From NCBI RefSeq assembly GCF_902499125.1, contig NZ_CABVPX010000002.1, forward strand, positions 186,001-250,000: a stretch of 64,000 nt of DNA. Direction: 5' to 3'. This DNA is from Burkholderia arboris. Its GTDB lineage: Bacteria; Pseudomonadota; Gammaproteobacteria; Burkholderiales; Burkholderiaceae. This document shows, one piece after another, positions 16,263-31,985 of this stretch. Made by a program: the position numbers and the translations under genes. The stretch's first letter is position 1; each line of letters opens with the position of its first letter. The notes beneath the pieces are model-generated. The model did no database searches and had not been told where the DNA came from. It was given only the letters and a program-made list of their open reading frames with translations.

Positions 16263-19200
16263 ATGACGAGTTTCCCGACTGCGCTGCATCACCGAATCCG
16301 CGAACTGGCGCGCATCGCGCCCGACGCACCCGCCATCGCGGTCCCTTTCCAGAATGACCTGCGCCTGTCGCGCGGCGCGCTCGACGCACGGGCGTCGCAC
16401 CTGGCCCGGCAACTGCGCGCGGCCGGCGTCGGCGCGGAAGTGCGGGTCGGCGTGTGTGTCGAGCGTTCGTGCGAACTGTTCGTCGCGCTGCTGGCCGTGT
16501 TGAAGGCGGGCGGCGTGTTCGTGCCGCTCGATCCGCGCCATCCGGCCGCGCGCCTCGACTGGATCGTGCAGGACGCGCAACTGCGGCACGGCATCGTCGA
16601 CGCGGCCGGCCGTGCAGCGCTCGGCACGCCGTTCGAACAGGCGTTTGATCCGGCCGCGGAAGCAACCGGCGAGCCGGGTCTCGTCGCCGACGACGAAGAA
16701 GTGCCGGTTCACCCGCGTTCGGCCGCCTACATGATCTATACATCGGGCTCGACCGGCACGCCGAAGGCGGTGGTCGTCGAGCACGGGCCGCTCGCCGCGC
16801 ATTGCGACGCGCTTGCGGCCGCGCTGCCGATCGAGGCCGGCGACCGTCTGCTGCATTTCGCGTCGGTCAACTTCGACGCCGCGCACGAATGCTGGCTCGC
16901 ACCGCTCGCGATCGGCGCAAGCATCGTCGTGGCGCCGCCGCAACCGTTCGCGCCGGACGCCGCGCATGCGCTGCTGGTGCGCGAGTCGGTCAACGTCGCC
17001 GCGTTCCCGCCTGCCTACCTGCGCGAATTCGCAGCCGTCGCCGCGCGCGAAGGCGTGCCGCCGGCGCTGCGCGTGCTCGCGTTCGGCGGTGAAGCGCTGC
17101 CGCAGCAGGCATTCGAATTCGTGCGCGGCACGTTCCCGTCGGTACGGCTGATCAACGGTTACGGGCCGACCGAGGCCGTGATCTCGCCGATGCTGTGGCC
17201 GGTCGAGCCGGGCGAGACGCCCGTGCTGGCCGCCGACGATGCGTATGCGTCGCTGCCGATCGGCCGCGTGATCGGCCCGCGCGTCGCGCGTATCGACGGC
17301 GCCCGGCACGACGGCGTGGGCGAGCTGCTGCTCGGCGGCGTCTGTGTTGCACGCGGTTATCACGGCCGCCCGGCCTTGACGGCCGAACGCTTCATTCCCG
17401 ATGCGGACGGTGAGCCGGGCGCGCGCGTCTACTGCACCGGCGATCTCGCACGGCTGCGCGACGACGGCGCATTCGACTATCTCGGCCGCCTCGACGATCA
17501 GGTCCAGGTGCGCGGCGTGCGCGTGGAACCGGCGGAAATCGCCGCGTGCCTGCGCTCGCATCCCGCCGTGGCCGACGCGGCCGTGGTCGCCGAAACTGGC
17601 AGCGGGCCGACGCGGCTGATCGCGTGCGTCGTGCTGCGCGCGGCGGCTGACGACGAGGCGTTGAAAGCGCACGTGGCCGCGCAATTGCCGGCCGCGTGGC
17701 AGCCGCACCGGTTCGTGCGTGGCGACGCGCTGCCGTATACGTTGAACGGCAAAATCGACCGTGCAGCACTGCGCGAGCGGATTGCCGCGGCGCGCGACAC
17801 GACGCAAGGTACCGGCGATGCGCCGCGCTCGCCGACCGAACAGCAGATCGCCGGCCTCTGGCAGACGCTGCTGGGCCTCGATGTCGTGCCGTCGCGCGAC
17901 GACCGCTTCTTCGCGCTGGGTGCCGACTCGCTCGCCGCGATGCAACTGCAGGCCGCGATCCGTGCGGCCGTGCGCGTGAATCTGCGACTCGACACGCTGT
18001 TTGCCGATCCGGCGCTCGCCGAACTGGCTGAGCAGGTCGATCGTGCGGAGCGCGAGACCGGCGAACCGCTGGCCGCCATCGGCGCGCGCCGCACGCCGGC
18101 CGACGCCGCTGCATCGGGCGCACCGCACGTCGATCGCGCGGCCTCGCTCGCACAACAACGCTTCTGGGTACTCGCGCAAACGCGTGATGCGAGTGCCGCG
18201 TATCACATCGCCGCGCACTGGACGATCGATGGCGCGCTCGACCGCGACGCGCTGCAGCGCGCGCTCGATCACGTGATCGGGCGTCATGAGGCATGGCGCA
18301 CGACGCTCGTCGACAACGACGACGGCGTCGTGATGCAGCGGATTCATGCGCACCTGCCGGTGTCGATCGCCGATGTCGACCTGCGCGACCAGCCACCGGC
18401 CGCGCGCGATGCGCAAGCCGCGCGTCTCGCCGAGCGCGACGCGGCCGAACCGTTCGACCTCGCACGCGGCCCGCTGCTGCGCGCGACGCTCGTCGCGCTC
18501 GCCGGCGACCGCCACCGCCTGCTGCTGACCGCGCATCACGCGATCACCGACGGCTGGAGCTCGCGCTGCGCGTTCGACGAACTGTCGGGGGCGTACCGCG
18601 CATATGCCGAAGGGCACAAACCGTCGCTGCCCGAACTGCCGATCCAGTACGCCGACTATGCGGACTGGCAGCGCGACATGCTGGCCGGCGGCGAGGGCGA
18701 GCGCCAGCTCGACTACTGGCGTGGCGCATTGCGCGACGTGCCGGGCCCGCTCGCGCTGCCGGTCGACCGTCAGCCGGGCGCCGTGCGCACGCTGCAAGGC
18801 GCGCGCGTGTCGGTGCGCCTGCCCGATGCGGTCGCGGCCGACGTGCGGCAACTCGCGCGCGATGCGCAGGCCACCGTCTTCACGGTGCTGCTGGCCGCGC
18901 TCGACGCGTGGCTGTCGCGCCTGACCGGCGCAACGGATGTCGTCGTCGCGGTGCCGGTCGCGCATCGCCAGCGCCCCGAAACGCGCGCGCTGCTGGGCCT
19001 CTTCCTGAATACCGTCGCGCTGCGCGTGCGCGTGGCGCCGACGCAGCCGTTCCGCGCGCTCGTCGATGCGGCGCGCACGGCGGCGCTCGACGCGGTCGCA
19101 CACCAGGACGTGCCGTTCGAGCGCGTCGTCGATGCGGTGAAGCCGCCGGTCAAGCGTGGCGACGAATGGCTGCGCGTGAAGTTCGCGCAGCAGTTCGACG

Positions 19201-22200
19201 CACGGCACGACAGCGTGCTGCCGGGTGCCACGGCGGTCGCGACGCCGGGGCCGGATCTCGCCGCGCGCTTCGACTTCGCGCTGGATTTCACCGACGACGC
19301 GAACGGCATCGAACTCGTCGCAGCCTATGCGACCGACTGCATCGACGCCGAGACGGCGCGCGCGTGGCTCGACAGCTATGCGACCCTCGTCGGCGCGGCT
19401 GCGCACGATCCGCAGCGCACGACGGCCGCGCTGCCGTGCGATGCATCGGCTGCTTCGCGCCAGCCGCGCGACGGTCGTGCGCTGCGCGTCGAGCACGCCG
19501 ACATCGTTGCCGCGTTCGCGCGGCAGGCGGCCGCCTATCCGCATCGTGTGGCGCTTGCCGACGCATCGGCATCGCTGACGTTCGCCGAACTCGACGACGC
19601 ATCGAACCGCATCGCCCGCGCACTGACGCAGCGTGGCGTGGCCGCGGAAGCGTCCGTGATCGTCTGCATCGAACGATCGGCGCGTTTCGTCGTCGGCCTG
19701 CTCGGCGCGCTGAAGGCCGGCGCGCTCGCCGTGCTGCTCGATCCGGCGCAACCGGCCGCACGGCTTGCCGCGGCGGCAACCGATTGCGGCGCACGCTGGG
19801 CGCTCGTCGCGGACACGGCCGCGTGGCCGGCCGGCATCGACACGCAGCCGCTCGACGTCGACACGCTCGCGCAGGATGCGACGCTCGCCCATGCGGGCGG
19901 CGTACGCGTCGCGCCGCACCCGGAACAGGGCGCGTACCTGATCTATACGTCGGGCTCGACCGGCACGCCGAAGGGCGTCGTCGTGTCGCACGGCGCACTG
20001 GCCGACTACGTGCAGGGGATGCTCGACGAACTCGCGTTCGCCCCCGACGCATCGTTCGCGATGGTGTCGACCGTCGCGGCCGACCTCGGCCATACGACGC
20101 TGTTCGGCGCGCTGTGCGCGGGCCGCACGCTGCACCTGTTGCCGGCTGCCTGCGCGTTCGATCCGGACCTGTTCGCCGGCGAAATGCGCCGCCGTGAAGT
20201 TGGCGTGCTGAAGATCGTGCCGAGTCACCTGCAGGCGCTGCTCGACGCGTGCGTGCCGGCCGACGTGCTGCCGCGCCATGCGCTGGTGACGGGCGGCGAA
20301 ACGCTCACGTGGGCGCTCGTCGCGCGCCTGGCCGCGCTCGCGCCGGCTTGCCGCGTGATCAACCACTACGGGCCGACCGAAGCGACGGTCGGCGCGATCG
20401 CCTGCGACACGGCATCGATCGCCGCCGATGCGCGCGATCCCGCGAGCGGCGTGCCGCTCGGCCAGCCGTTGCCCAATGCGCGCGCGCTCGTGCTCGACGC
20501 GTTCGGCGCCTGCGTGCCGGCCGGCGCGACGGGCGAGCTGTATCTGGGCGGGCCGGGTGTCGCGCGCGGCTACCTCGGCCGCCCGGCGCAAACCGCCGAG
20601 CGCTTCGTGCCCGATCCGTTCACGCCAGGTGCGCGGCTGTATCGCACGGGCGACCGCGTGCGGTTGCGCCCCGATGGCCGCCTCGCATTCCTTGGCCGCA
20701 TCGACGACCAGGTGAAGATCCGCGGCTACCGTGTCGAACCCGGCGAGGTGAGTGTGGCGGTGCGCGCGGCCGGCCCGATCGCGCAGGCCGAGACGCTTGC
20801 AATCGAACACGACGGCCGCCTGCGGCTCGCGACGTTCGTCGTGATGCGCGATGGCGCGGCGTTCGACGAAGCCGCCGTGCGTACGGCGCTGGCCGCGAAG
20901 CTGCCCGATTACATGGTGCCCGCGCAGTTCGTCGCACTCGCGCGCCTGCCGGTGACGGCGAATGGCAAGATCGATCGCGCGGCGTTGCGTGAAGTCGCGG
21001 CCGCGCCGGTTGCGGTCGCGTCCGGCGATGCGCCGCAAGGCGCGGTCGAAACGGTGCTCGCCGAAGTCTGGCAGGCCGTGTTGAAGGCGCCGCGCGTCGG
21101 CCGTGACGACAACTTCTTCGAACTCGGCGGCGATTCGATCCTCGTGTTGCAGGTGATCGCCCGTGCGCGCAAGCGCGGCGTGCGCTTCACGCCGAAGCAA
21201 CTGTTCGACGGCCCGACGGTCGCGGAACTGGCCCGCATCGCGAAGACGGACGACACGGCCGCTGCCGCGCAGCCTGCGAACGCGGTCGCACCCGCAGCGG
21301 CAACGCCGGCTGCCGCGTCGATCCTGACGCCCGCACAGCAACGCTTCTTCGCGCTCGATGTTCCGCACCCGGGCCACTGGAACCAGTCGGTTGCGTTCGA
21401 CGTGCGCGGTTCGTTCGACGCCGACGCATTCGCGCGCGCATTCGACGCGCTGCTGACGCATCACGACGCATTCCGCCAGCGTTTCGCGCGCCGCGCGGAC
21501 GGCACGTGGCACGCGAGCGATGCCGCGAACGCGTACGATGCGCTGCCGTTCGTCGAAGTCGCCGCACGCGATGAAGCCGACGCGCTCGCACGCTTCGACG
21601 CGCTGCAGCGCCGTCTCGACCTCGGCCGCGGGCCGCTCGCCTGCGCGTGTGCGGCACGGCTGCCGGACGGCTCGACGCAGCTGTATCTCGCGATTCATCA
21701 TGCGATCGTCGACGGCGTGTCGTGGCGCATCCTGCTCGACGACCTGGACTCGGCCTACCGCGCCGCATGCGAACGCACGCCGGTCCGCCTGTCGCAACCG
21801 GGCTTGCGCGCGGACGCCTGGGCCGCGCGGCTCGCGCGCGCCGCGACGGAACCGGCAGCGCCGTTCGCGGGCGAAGCCGCGTACTGGGCCGGCATGGCGC
21901 AGGGCGACGATCTCGTACCCGACCATCCCGACGCAGCGGCGACGAACGCCGATGCAGCCGTCGTCGTGCAGACGCTCGATGCGGCATTGACCCGCGCCGC
22001 GCTAACCGACGCGCATGCCGCCTACCGCACGCAGACGATCGAATTGCTGGGCGCGGCGCTTGCGCTGGCAATCGCCGGCGCTCGTGGCGCCGCATCGTGC
22101 CGCGTCGAGCTGGAGGGACATGGCCGCGAAGCACTGTTCGACGACGCAGATGCGAGCCGGACGATCGGCTGGCTGACGAGCCATTACCCGGTGCTGCTGC

Positions 22201-25200
22201 CGGTCGCCGCGACTGCACGCGACACGCTGTGCGCCGTCAAGGACACGCTGCGCGCGGTGCCGCACAAGGGGCTCGGTTTCGGCGTGCTCGCACACTACGG
22301 CGATGCGACGACGCGTGCGGCGCTGGCCGCCGTGCCGCGCCCGCGCGTCACGTTCAACTACCTCGGCCAGTTCGACGCGCCGCGCGATGCAACGCTCGTG
22401 CCGCGTTTCGGCGGCACCGGCGTCGAGCGCGATCCGCAAGGCCCGCTCGGCAATGCGCTCGCGATCCACGCGTACCTCGATACGGATCGCGACGGCGCAC
22501 GTACGCTGAAGGTGCACTGGGTCTACGGCGCGCCGCAATTCGAGCGCGCGACGATCGACGCGTTCGCCGAACGCTTCGCGTCGGCGCTGCGCGAACTCGT
22601 CGAAGCGTGCGCGTCGCGCATTGCGCATCGCGGTGCCGGTGCGACGCCGGGCGATTTCCCGCTCGCGCAGGCCGCCGGCCTCACGCAGGCCGCGATCGAA
22701 CGCACGCCGCTCGACTGGCGCGCGATCGACGACGTGTATCCGCTGTCGCCGATGCAGCAGGGCATCCTGTTCCATGCGCTGTTCGCGCCCGGCCACGCAA
22801 GCTACGTGAACCAGCTCGTCGCGACCGCGACTGCGCTCGACGCCGACCGTTTCGCCGCCGCGTTCGACGCGTCGGTCGCGCGTCACGACATCCTGCGCAC
22901 GAGCGTGATGCCGGACGAAGCCGCGCCGCTGCAGTGCGTGCATCGTCATGCCCGGATGCCGGTCGAGCAGCTCGACTGGCGCGAGCGCGGCGCCACGTTC
23001 GACACCGATTTCGACGCATGGCTCGCGGCCGACCGCACGCGCGGCTTCGACTGGCGCGAGCCGCCGCTGATGCGGCTGACGCTGATCCGCGTGACGGACG
23101 ACGCATGGCGCGTCGTGTGGACGCGTCACCACGTGCTGCTCGACGGCTGGAGCACCGCGCGCCTGCTCGCCGACGTGCTGCGCGACTATCGCGATCCGGA
23201 CGCCGTGTCGCCGTTCGCGACCCGCCCGGCGCTGCGCTATCGCGACTTCATCGCGTGGCTCGGCACGCGCGACCGCGGCGCCAACGAGCGCTTCTGGACC
23301 GAGCGCCTCGCGCGCCTGGATGCGCCGACGCTGATTGCCGAGCGCACGGCCGATCGCGCCGATGCCGAGATGGCCACGTGGCGCGCGACGCTCGATGCGG
23401 ACACGATGGCGCGTGTCGTGCAGACGGCGCGCGCGCTGAAGCTGACCGTCAACACGCTGGTGCAGGGCGCATGGGCGCTCGCGCTGCAGCGGATGACGCA
23501 CCAGCCGGCCGTTGCATTCGGCGCGACCGTCGCGGGACGTCCCGATGCGCTCGCGGACGTCGACGCGGTGCTCGGTCTGTTCATCAACACGCTGCCGGTC
23601 ATCACCGCACCGGCGCCGCAGCATCGCGCGGCCGACTGGCTGCAAACGCTGCAGCGCGAGAATGCGGCCGCCGCCGAGCATGCGCACACGCCGCTCGCCG
23701 ACATCCAGCGCTGGGCGCGCGGAGCGGGCGGCGCACTGTTCGATACGCTGGTCGTGTTCGAGAACTACCCGGTCGACGAGTCGGTGCGCGATGCCGATCC
23801 GCGTGCGCTGGCATTGAGCGGTGTACGCAGCATCGAATCGACCGATTTTGCGCTGACGCTCGTGATCGAGAGCGGCGCCGAACTGACGATCGACTACGGC
23901 TACGACACCGCACGCGTCGATGCGCGTCAGGTCGAGACCTGGCACCGCGCATTTGCGTGCGCGCTCGATGCGCTGGCCCGTACGCCGGACGCGCTGCTCG
24001 GCACGCTGTCGATCGCCGACGACGCCACTCGCGACGCACTGGCGCTCGCCCAGAACACCGCGCATGAATGGCCGGCGTCGCAGCGCCAGCCGCTGCACCG
24101 GCAATTCGCCGATGCGGCGCAGGCAGCGCCCGATGCGATCGCGCTCGAATACGCGGACGTTCACGGCGGCGTGCATCGCGCGACCTATCGCGAACTCGAT
24201 GCCGGCACGTCGCGCATCGCGGCCGCGTTGCGCCGGCGCGGCGTGCAGCCCGACACGCCGGTCGCGCTGTGCGTCGAGCGTTCGTTCGACATGGTGATGG
24301 GGCTCGTCGGCGTGCTGAAGGCAGGCGCCGCGTACCTGCCGGTCGATCCCGACTATCCGGCCGAGCGTATTGCCTACCTGCTGCGCGACGCGCGGCCGGC
24401 CGTCGCGATCACGCAGGCTCACCTGCGCGAGCAGGTCGAGGCCGCGCTGGGCGAAGGCTCCGGCACGCAACTGTTGACGGTCGCGGACCTGCTTGCCGAT
24501 GAAGCGGGCGAAGCCGACGGCACGCCCACGGACGCAGCCGCCGCGATCGACGACGCGCAGCTCGCGTACCTGATCTACACGTCCGGTTCGACCGGCAAGC
24601 CGAAGGGCGCCGGCAACTCGCACGGCGCGCTCGCGAACCGCATCGCATGGATGCAGCACGCATACCGGCTGACGCGCGACGACGTCGTGCTGCACAAGAC
24701 GCCGTTCGGCTTCGACGTGTCGGTCTGGGAATTCGTGTGGCCGCTGGCGATCGGCGCAAAGCTCGCGATCGCCGCGCCCGGCGACCATCGCGATCCGGCG
24801 CGTCTCGCGGCCGCGATCCACGCGCACGGCGTGACGGTGCTGCATTTCGTGCCGTCGATGCTGGCCGCGTTCGCCGCGCATCTCGACGATTTTTCGGCCG
24901 CTGCGCAATGCGACAGCGTGCGTCTGATCGTTGCGAGCGGCGAGGCGCTCGCGCCCGAACTCGTCGCGAAGATGGCGCGGCTGCTGCCGCACGCGACGCT
25001 CGTGAACCTGTACGGACCGACCGAAGCCGCGATCGACGTGTCGCACTGGACCTGCGGCCCCGACGACGCGCATGCGGTCGCGGTGCCGATCGGCCATCCG
25101 ATCGCGAACCTGCAACTTCACGTGCTCGATGCCGCGTGGCAGCCGGTGCCGGCCGGTGCGACCGGCGAACTGTATCTCGCGGGCGCGGGTCTTGCGCGCG

Positions 25201-25937
25201 GCTATCTCGGCCGTCCGGCGCTGACCGCCGAGCGCTTCGTGCCCGATCCGTTCGTGCCGGGCGCGCGCATGTACCGCACGGGCGATCTCGCGCGGCGCCG
25301 CGCCGACGGCGCGCTCGACTACCTCGGCCGCGTCGACACGCAGGTGAAGCTGCGCGGCCAGCGGATCGAGCCGGGCGAGATCGAGGCGCTGCTGCGTGCG
25401 GCGCCCGGCGTGAACGATGCGGTCGTGATCGTGCGCGACGAGCAACTGATCGGCTATGTCGCCCGCGGCGACGCGGGCCCGCTCGACCGTGCGGCGCTGC
25501 TCGACGCACTGCGCGCACAACTGCCGGCGTACATGGTGCCGTCGCAGCTGATCGAGCTGGACGCGTTGCCCGTCACGCCGAACGGCAAGTGCGACCGCCA
25601 TGCGCTTCCGGCACCGGTGCGCGAAACGGCCGAAGCCGTCGAGCTCGCGACCGATACCGAGCGCGCGCTCGCGGAAATCTGGCAGCGCGTGCTGCATGTG
25701 GACACGATCGGCCGCGACGGCGATTTCTTCCTGCTCGGCGGCCATTCGCTGCTCGCGACGCAGGCGCACGCGCAGGCGAACCTGCACTGGGGGCTCGCGC
25801 TGCCGCTGCGCACGCTGTTCGACACCCGCACGCTGGCGCGCTGCGCGCAAGCGATCGACGCGGCCTGCGCGGCGCGCGGCGAGACCGACGCGGCGAGCGC
25901 GATCGACGCGTTGCTCGGCGAACTGGAAACCCAATAA
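16263..25937 (+). CDS. orbI: Ornibactin NRPS OrbI: A-T-C-A-T-E-C-A-T
   Basis: 3224 residues; the ATG at 16263 is preferred over an in-frame TTG at 16227. Domains by key motifs: A1 (YTSGSTGTPK, about 160), T1 (LGADSLAAMQ, 554), C2 (HHAITDGWS, 757), A2 (1229), T2 (LGGDSILVLQ, 1622), E (HHAIVDGVSWRIL, 1812), C3 (HHVLLDGWS, 2289), A3 (2774), T3 (LGGHSLLATQ, 3158). Specificity residues aligned by eye: A2 D-L-T-K-V-G-H-V-G, the aspartate code; A3 D-V-W-H-V-S-L-I-D, the serine code; A1 D-A-E-A-A-G-G-I-S, similar to A4 of OrbJ and taken as (acylated) hydroxyornithine. Epimerization follows the aspartate module, matching the D-beta-hydroxyaspartate of ornibactin. There is no thioesterase; the chain passes to OrbJ. 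Confidence 0.95.
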   Translation: MTSFPTALHHRIRELARIAPDAPAIAVPFQNDLRLSRGALDARASHLARQLRAAGVGAEVRVGVCVERSCELFVALLAVLKAGGVFVPLDPRHPAARLDWIVQDAQLRHGIVDAAGRAALGTPFEQAFDPAAEATGEPGLVADDEEVPVHPRSAAYMIYTSGSTGTPKAVVVEHGPLAAHCDALAAALPIEAGDRLLHFASVNFDAAHECWLAPLAIGASIVVAPPQPFAPDAAHALLVRESVNVAAFPPAYLREFAAVAAREGVPPALRVLAFGGEALPQQAFEFVRGTFPSVRLINGYGPTEAVISPMLWPVEPGETPVLAADDAYASLPIGRVIGPRVARIDGARHDGVGELLLGGVCVARGYHGRPALTAERFIPDADGEPGARVYCTGDLARLRDDGAFDYLGRLDDQVQVRGVRVEPAEIAACLRSHPAVADAAVVAETGSGPTRLIACVVLRAAADDEALKAHVAAQLPAAWQPHRFVRGDALPYTLNGKIDRAALRERIAAARDTTQGTGDAPRSPTEQQIAGLWQTLLGLDVVPSRDDRFFALGADSLAAMQLQAAIRAAVRVNLRLDTLFADPALAELAEQVDRAERETGEPLAAIGARRTPADAAASGAPHVDRAASLAQQRFWVLAQTRDASAAYHIAAHWTIDGALDRDALQRALDHVIGRHEAWRTTLVDNDDGVVMQRIHAHLPVSIADVDLRDQPPAARDAQAARLAERDAAEPFDLARGPLLRATLVALAGDRHRLLLTAHHAITDGWSSRCAFDELSGAYRAYAEGHKPSLPELPIQYADYADWQRDMLAGGEGERQLDYWRGALRDVPGPLALPVDRQPGAVRTLQGARVSVRLPDAVAADVRQLARDAQATVFTVLLAALDAWLSRLTGATDVVVAVPVAHRQRPETRALLGLFLNTVALRVRVAPTQPFRALVDAARTAALDAVAHQDVPFERVVDAVKPPVKRGDEWLRVKFAQQFDARHDSVLPGATAVATPGPDLAARFDFALDFTDDANGIELVAAYATDCIDAETARAWLDSYATLVGAAAHDPQRTTAALPCDASAASRQPRDGRALRVEHADIVAAFARQAAAYPHRVALADASASLTFAELDDASNRIARALTQRGVAAEASVIVCIERSARFVVGLLGALKAGALAVLLDPAQPAARLAAAATDCGARWALVADTAAWPAGIDTQPLDVDTLAQDATLAHAGGVRVAPHPEQGAYLIYTSGSTGTPKGVVVSHGALADYVQGMLDELAFAPDASFAMVSTVAADLGHTTLFGALCAGRTLHLLPAACAFDPDLFAGEMRRREVGVLKIVPSHLQALLDACVPADVLPRHALVTGGETLTWALVARLAALAPACRVINHYGPTEATVGAIACDTASIAADARDPASGVPLGQPLPNARALVLDAFGACVPAGATGELYLGGPGVARGYLGRPAQTAERFVPDPFTPGARLYRTGDRVRLRPDGRLAFLGRIDDQVKIRGYRVEPGEVSVAVRAAGPIAQAETLAIEHDGRLRLATFVVMRDGAAFDEAAVRTALAAKLPDYMVPAQFVALARLPVTANGKIDRAALREVAAAPVAVASGDAPQGAVETVLAEVWQAVLKAPRVGRDDNFFELGGDSILVLQVIARARKRGVRFTPKQLFDGPTVAELARIAKTDDTAAAAQPANAVAPAAATPAAASILTPAQQRFFALDVPHPGHWNQSVAFDVRGSFDADAFARAFDALLTHHDAFRQRFARRADGTWHASDAANAYDALPFVEVAARDEADALARFDALQRRLDLGRGPLACACAARLPDGSTQLYLAIHHAIVDGVSWRILLDDLDSAYRAACERTPVRLSQPGLRADAWAARLARAATEPAAPFAGEAAYWAGMAQGDDLVPDHPDAAATNADAAVVVQTLDAALTRAALTDAHAAYRTQTIELLGAALALAIAGARGAASCRVELEGHGREALFDDADASRTIGWLTSHYPVLLPVAATARDTLCAVKDTLRAVPHKGLGFGVLAHYGDATTRAALAAVPRPRVTFNYLGQFDAPRDATLVPRFGGTGVERDPQGPLGNALAIHAYLDTDRDGARTLKVHWVYGAPQFERATIDAFAERFASALRELVEACASRIAHRGAGATPGDFPLAQAAGLTQAAIERTPLDWRAIDDVYPLSPMQQGILFHALFAPGHASYVNQLVATATALDADRFAAAFDASVARHDILRTSVMPDEAAPLQCVHRHARMPVEQLDWRERGATFDTDFDAWLAADRTRGFDWREPPLMRLTLIRVTDDAWRVVWTRHHVLLDGWSTARLLADVLRDYRDPDAVSPFATRPALRYRDFIAWLGTRDRGANERFWTERLARLDAPTLIAERTADRADAEMATWRATLDADTMARVVQTARALKLTVNTLVQGAWALALQRMTHQPAVAFGATVAGRPDALADVDAVLGLFINTLPVITAPAPQHRAADWLQTLQRENAAAAEHAHTPLADIQRWARGAGGALFDTLVVFENYPVDESVRDADPRALALSGVRSIESTDFALTLVIESGAELTIDYGYDTARVDARQVETWHRAFACALDALARTPDALLGTLSIADDATRDALALAQNTAHEWPASQRQPLHRQFADAAQAAPDAIALEYADVHGGVHRATYRELDAGTSRIAAALRRRGVQPDTPVALCVERSFDMVMGLVGVLKAGAAYLPVDPDYPAERIAYLLRDARPAVAITQAHLREQVEAALGEGSGTQLLTVADLLADEAGEADGTPTDAAAAIDDAQLAYLIYTSGSTGKPKGAGNSHGALANRIAWMQHAYRLTRDDVVLHKTPFGFDVSVWEFVWPLAIGAKLAIAAPGDHRDPARLAAAIHAHGVTVLHFVPSMLAAFAAHLDDFSAAAQCDSVRLIVASGEALAPELVAKMARLLPHATLVNLYGPTEAAIDVSHWTCGPDDAHAVAVPIGHPIANLQLHVLDAAWQPVPAGATGELYLAGAGLARGYLGRPALTAERFVPDPFVPGARMYRTGDLARRRADGALDYLGRVDTQVKLRGQRIEPGEIEALLRAAPGVNDAVVIVRDEQLIGYVARGDAGPLDRAALLDALRAQLPAYMVPSQLIELDALPVTPNGKCDRHALPAPVRETAEAVELATDTERALAEIWQRVLHVDTIGRDGDFFLLGGHSLLATQAHAQANLHWGLALPLRTLFDTRTLARCAQAIDAACAARGETDAASAIDALLGELETQ

Positions 25938-25946
25938 GGACGACGG

Positions 25947-30921
<4,975 letters not shown>

Positions 30922-30932
<11 letters not shown>

Positions 30933-31953
30933 AGTGCGTCCGGACGGATTCACGATGCTCGATACGTACCGCCTCGCGTTCGCGGACGGCCTGTTCGCCG
31001 TGCGCGACGGCGCCGAGATCCGCGTCGCGCAGGGCGATGGCATCAGCGCGCAGTTGCTGCGCGCACAACTCGGCGACGACGGCGCACTGCGTCTCGTCGC
31101 CTACAACCATCGTGCGGCGCCGGCCGACCAGCGGCGTGCGCTGCTGGCCGCGCTGGCCGCGGCGTTTTCGGACAGCGCGCGCCACGCGGCGATCCGGCTC
31201 GACCCGGCCGCGTGGCCCGCGGTCGCGCTCGATGCGCTGCGCGCAAGCGGCGTGCTCGCCGACGGCGGGCGCTGCCTGCGCGACGGCTGGGCGCAACAGG
31301 CCGACCTGTGGCTCGTCGGCCCGCATCTGCCGTGCGCGACGCTGCACACGTTCACCGGCGGCCGGCGTCATCCGCGCCGGCCGCCCGCACCGCGCGGCGA
31401 CGTCTACGCGCGCGACCTGCCGGCGCTCGGCGTGCGCTTCACGCTGCGCGGCTGGCAGCCGGCCGAGGACGCCGAACGGCTCGCGCGCTGGTTCGACGAA
31501 CCACGCGTGCGCGACGGCTGGCCGGGTGCGCAGCCCGCGCAATGCGGCACGGCAGGCGCACCGGAAGCCGATCCGCACGTCACGCCGCTCGTCGGCTGCT
31601 TCGACGGCGAACCGTTCGCGTATTTCGAGGCCGTCTGGCTGAAGGAAGACGCGCTCGCGCCGCACGTCGCGGCGCGCGACTACGACCGCGGGCTGCGGAT
31701 GCTGGTCGGCGAATCGCGCTGGCGCGGCCCGCACTGCGTGGCCGGCTGGCTGCCGTCCGTCGTGCATTACCTGTTTCTCGACGACCCGCGTACCGAAGCG
31801 GTCGGCTGTGCCGTTCCGGCCGGCCATGCGCGGGTTGCCGACCATCTCGCGCGGCATGGCTTCGCGCGGCAGCGCCGTCTGGCGCTGGCCGACGCGCAGC
31901 CGCTGTGGATGCGCACGCTGCGCGAGACGTTCTTCTCCGGCCGTCACGTCTGA
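30922..31953 (+). CDS. orbK: Siderophore hydroxamate acyltransferase (IucB/AlcB-domain family)
   Basis: 343 residues. The ATG at 30922 lies inside the end of orbJ. The C-terminal 170 residues match the AlcB/IucB GNAT-like acyltransferase domain: VRFTLRGWQPAEDAERLARW, PLVGCFDGEPFAYFEAVWLK, DYDRGLRMLVGESRWRG, VHYLFLDDPRTEAVGCAV. The family acylates the hydroxylamine of N-hydroxylated ornithine or lysine. A second paralogue (orbL) lies further down the operon with the same architecture. Ornibactin has one acylated and one formylated ornithine, so only one acylation is needed; which paralogue does it cannot be decided from the sequence. Confidence 0.85.
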
Positions 31954-31985
31954 CGGGCCGGATTCACCGACAAGGGAGCTGAGAC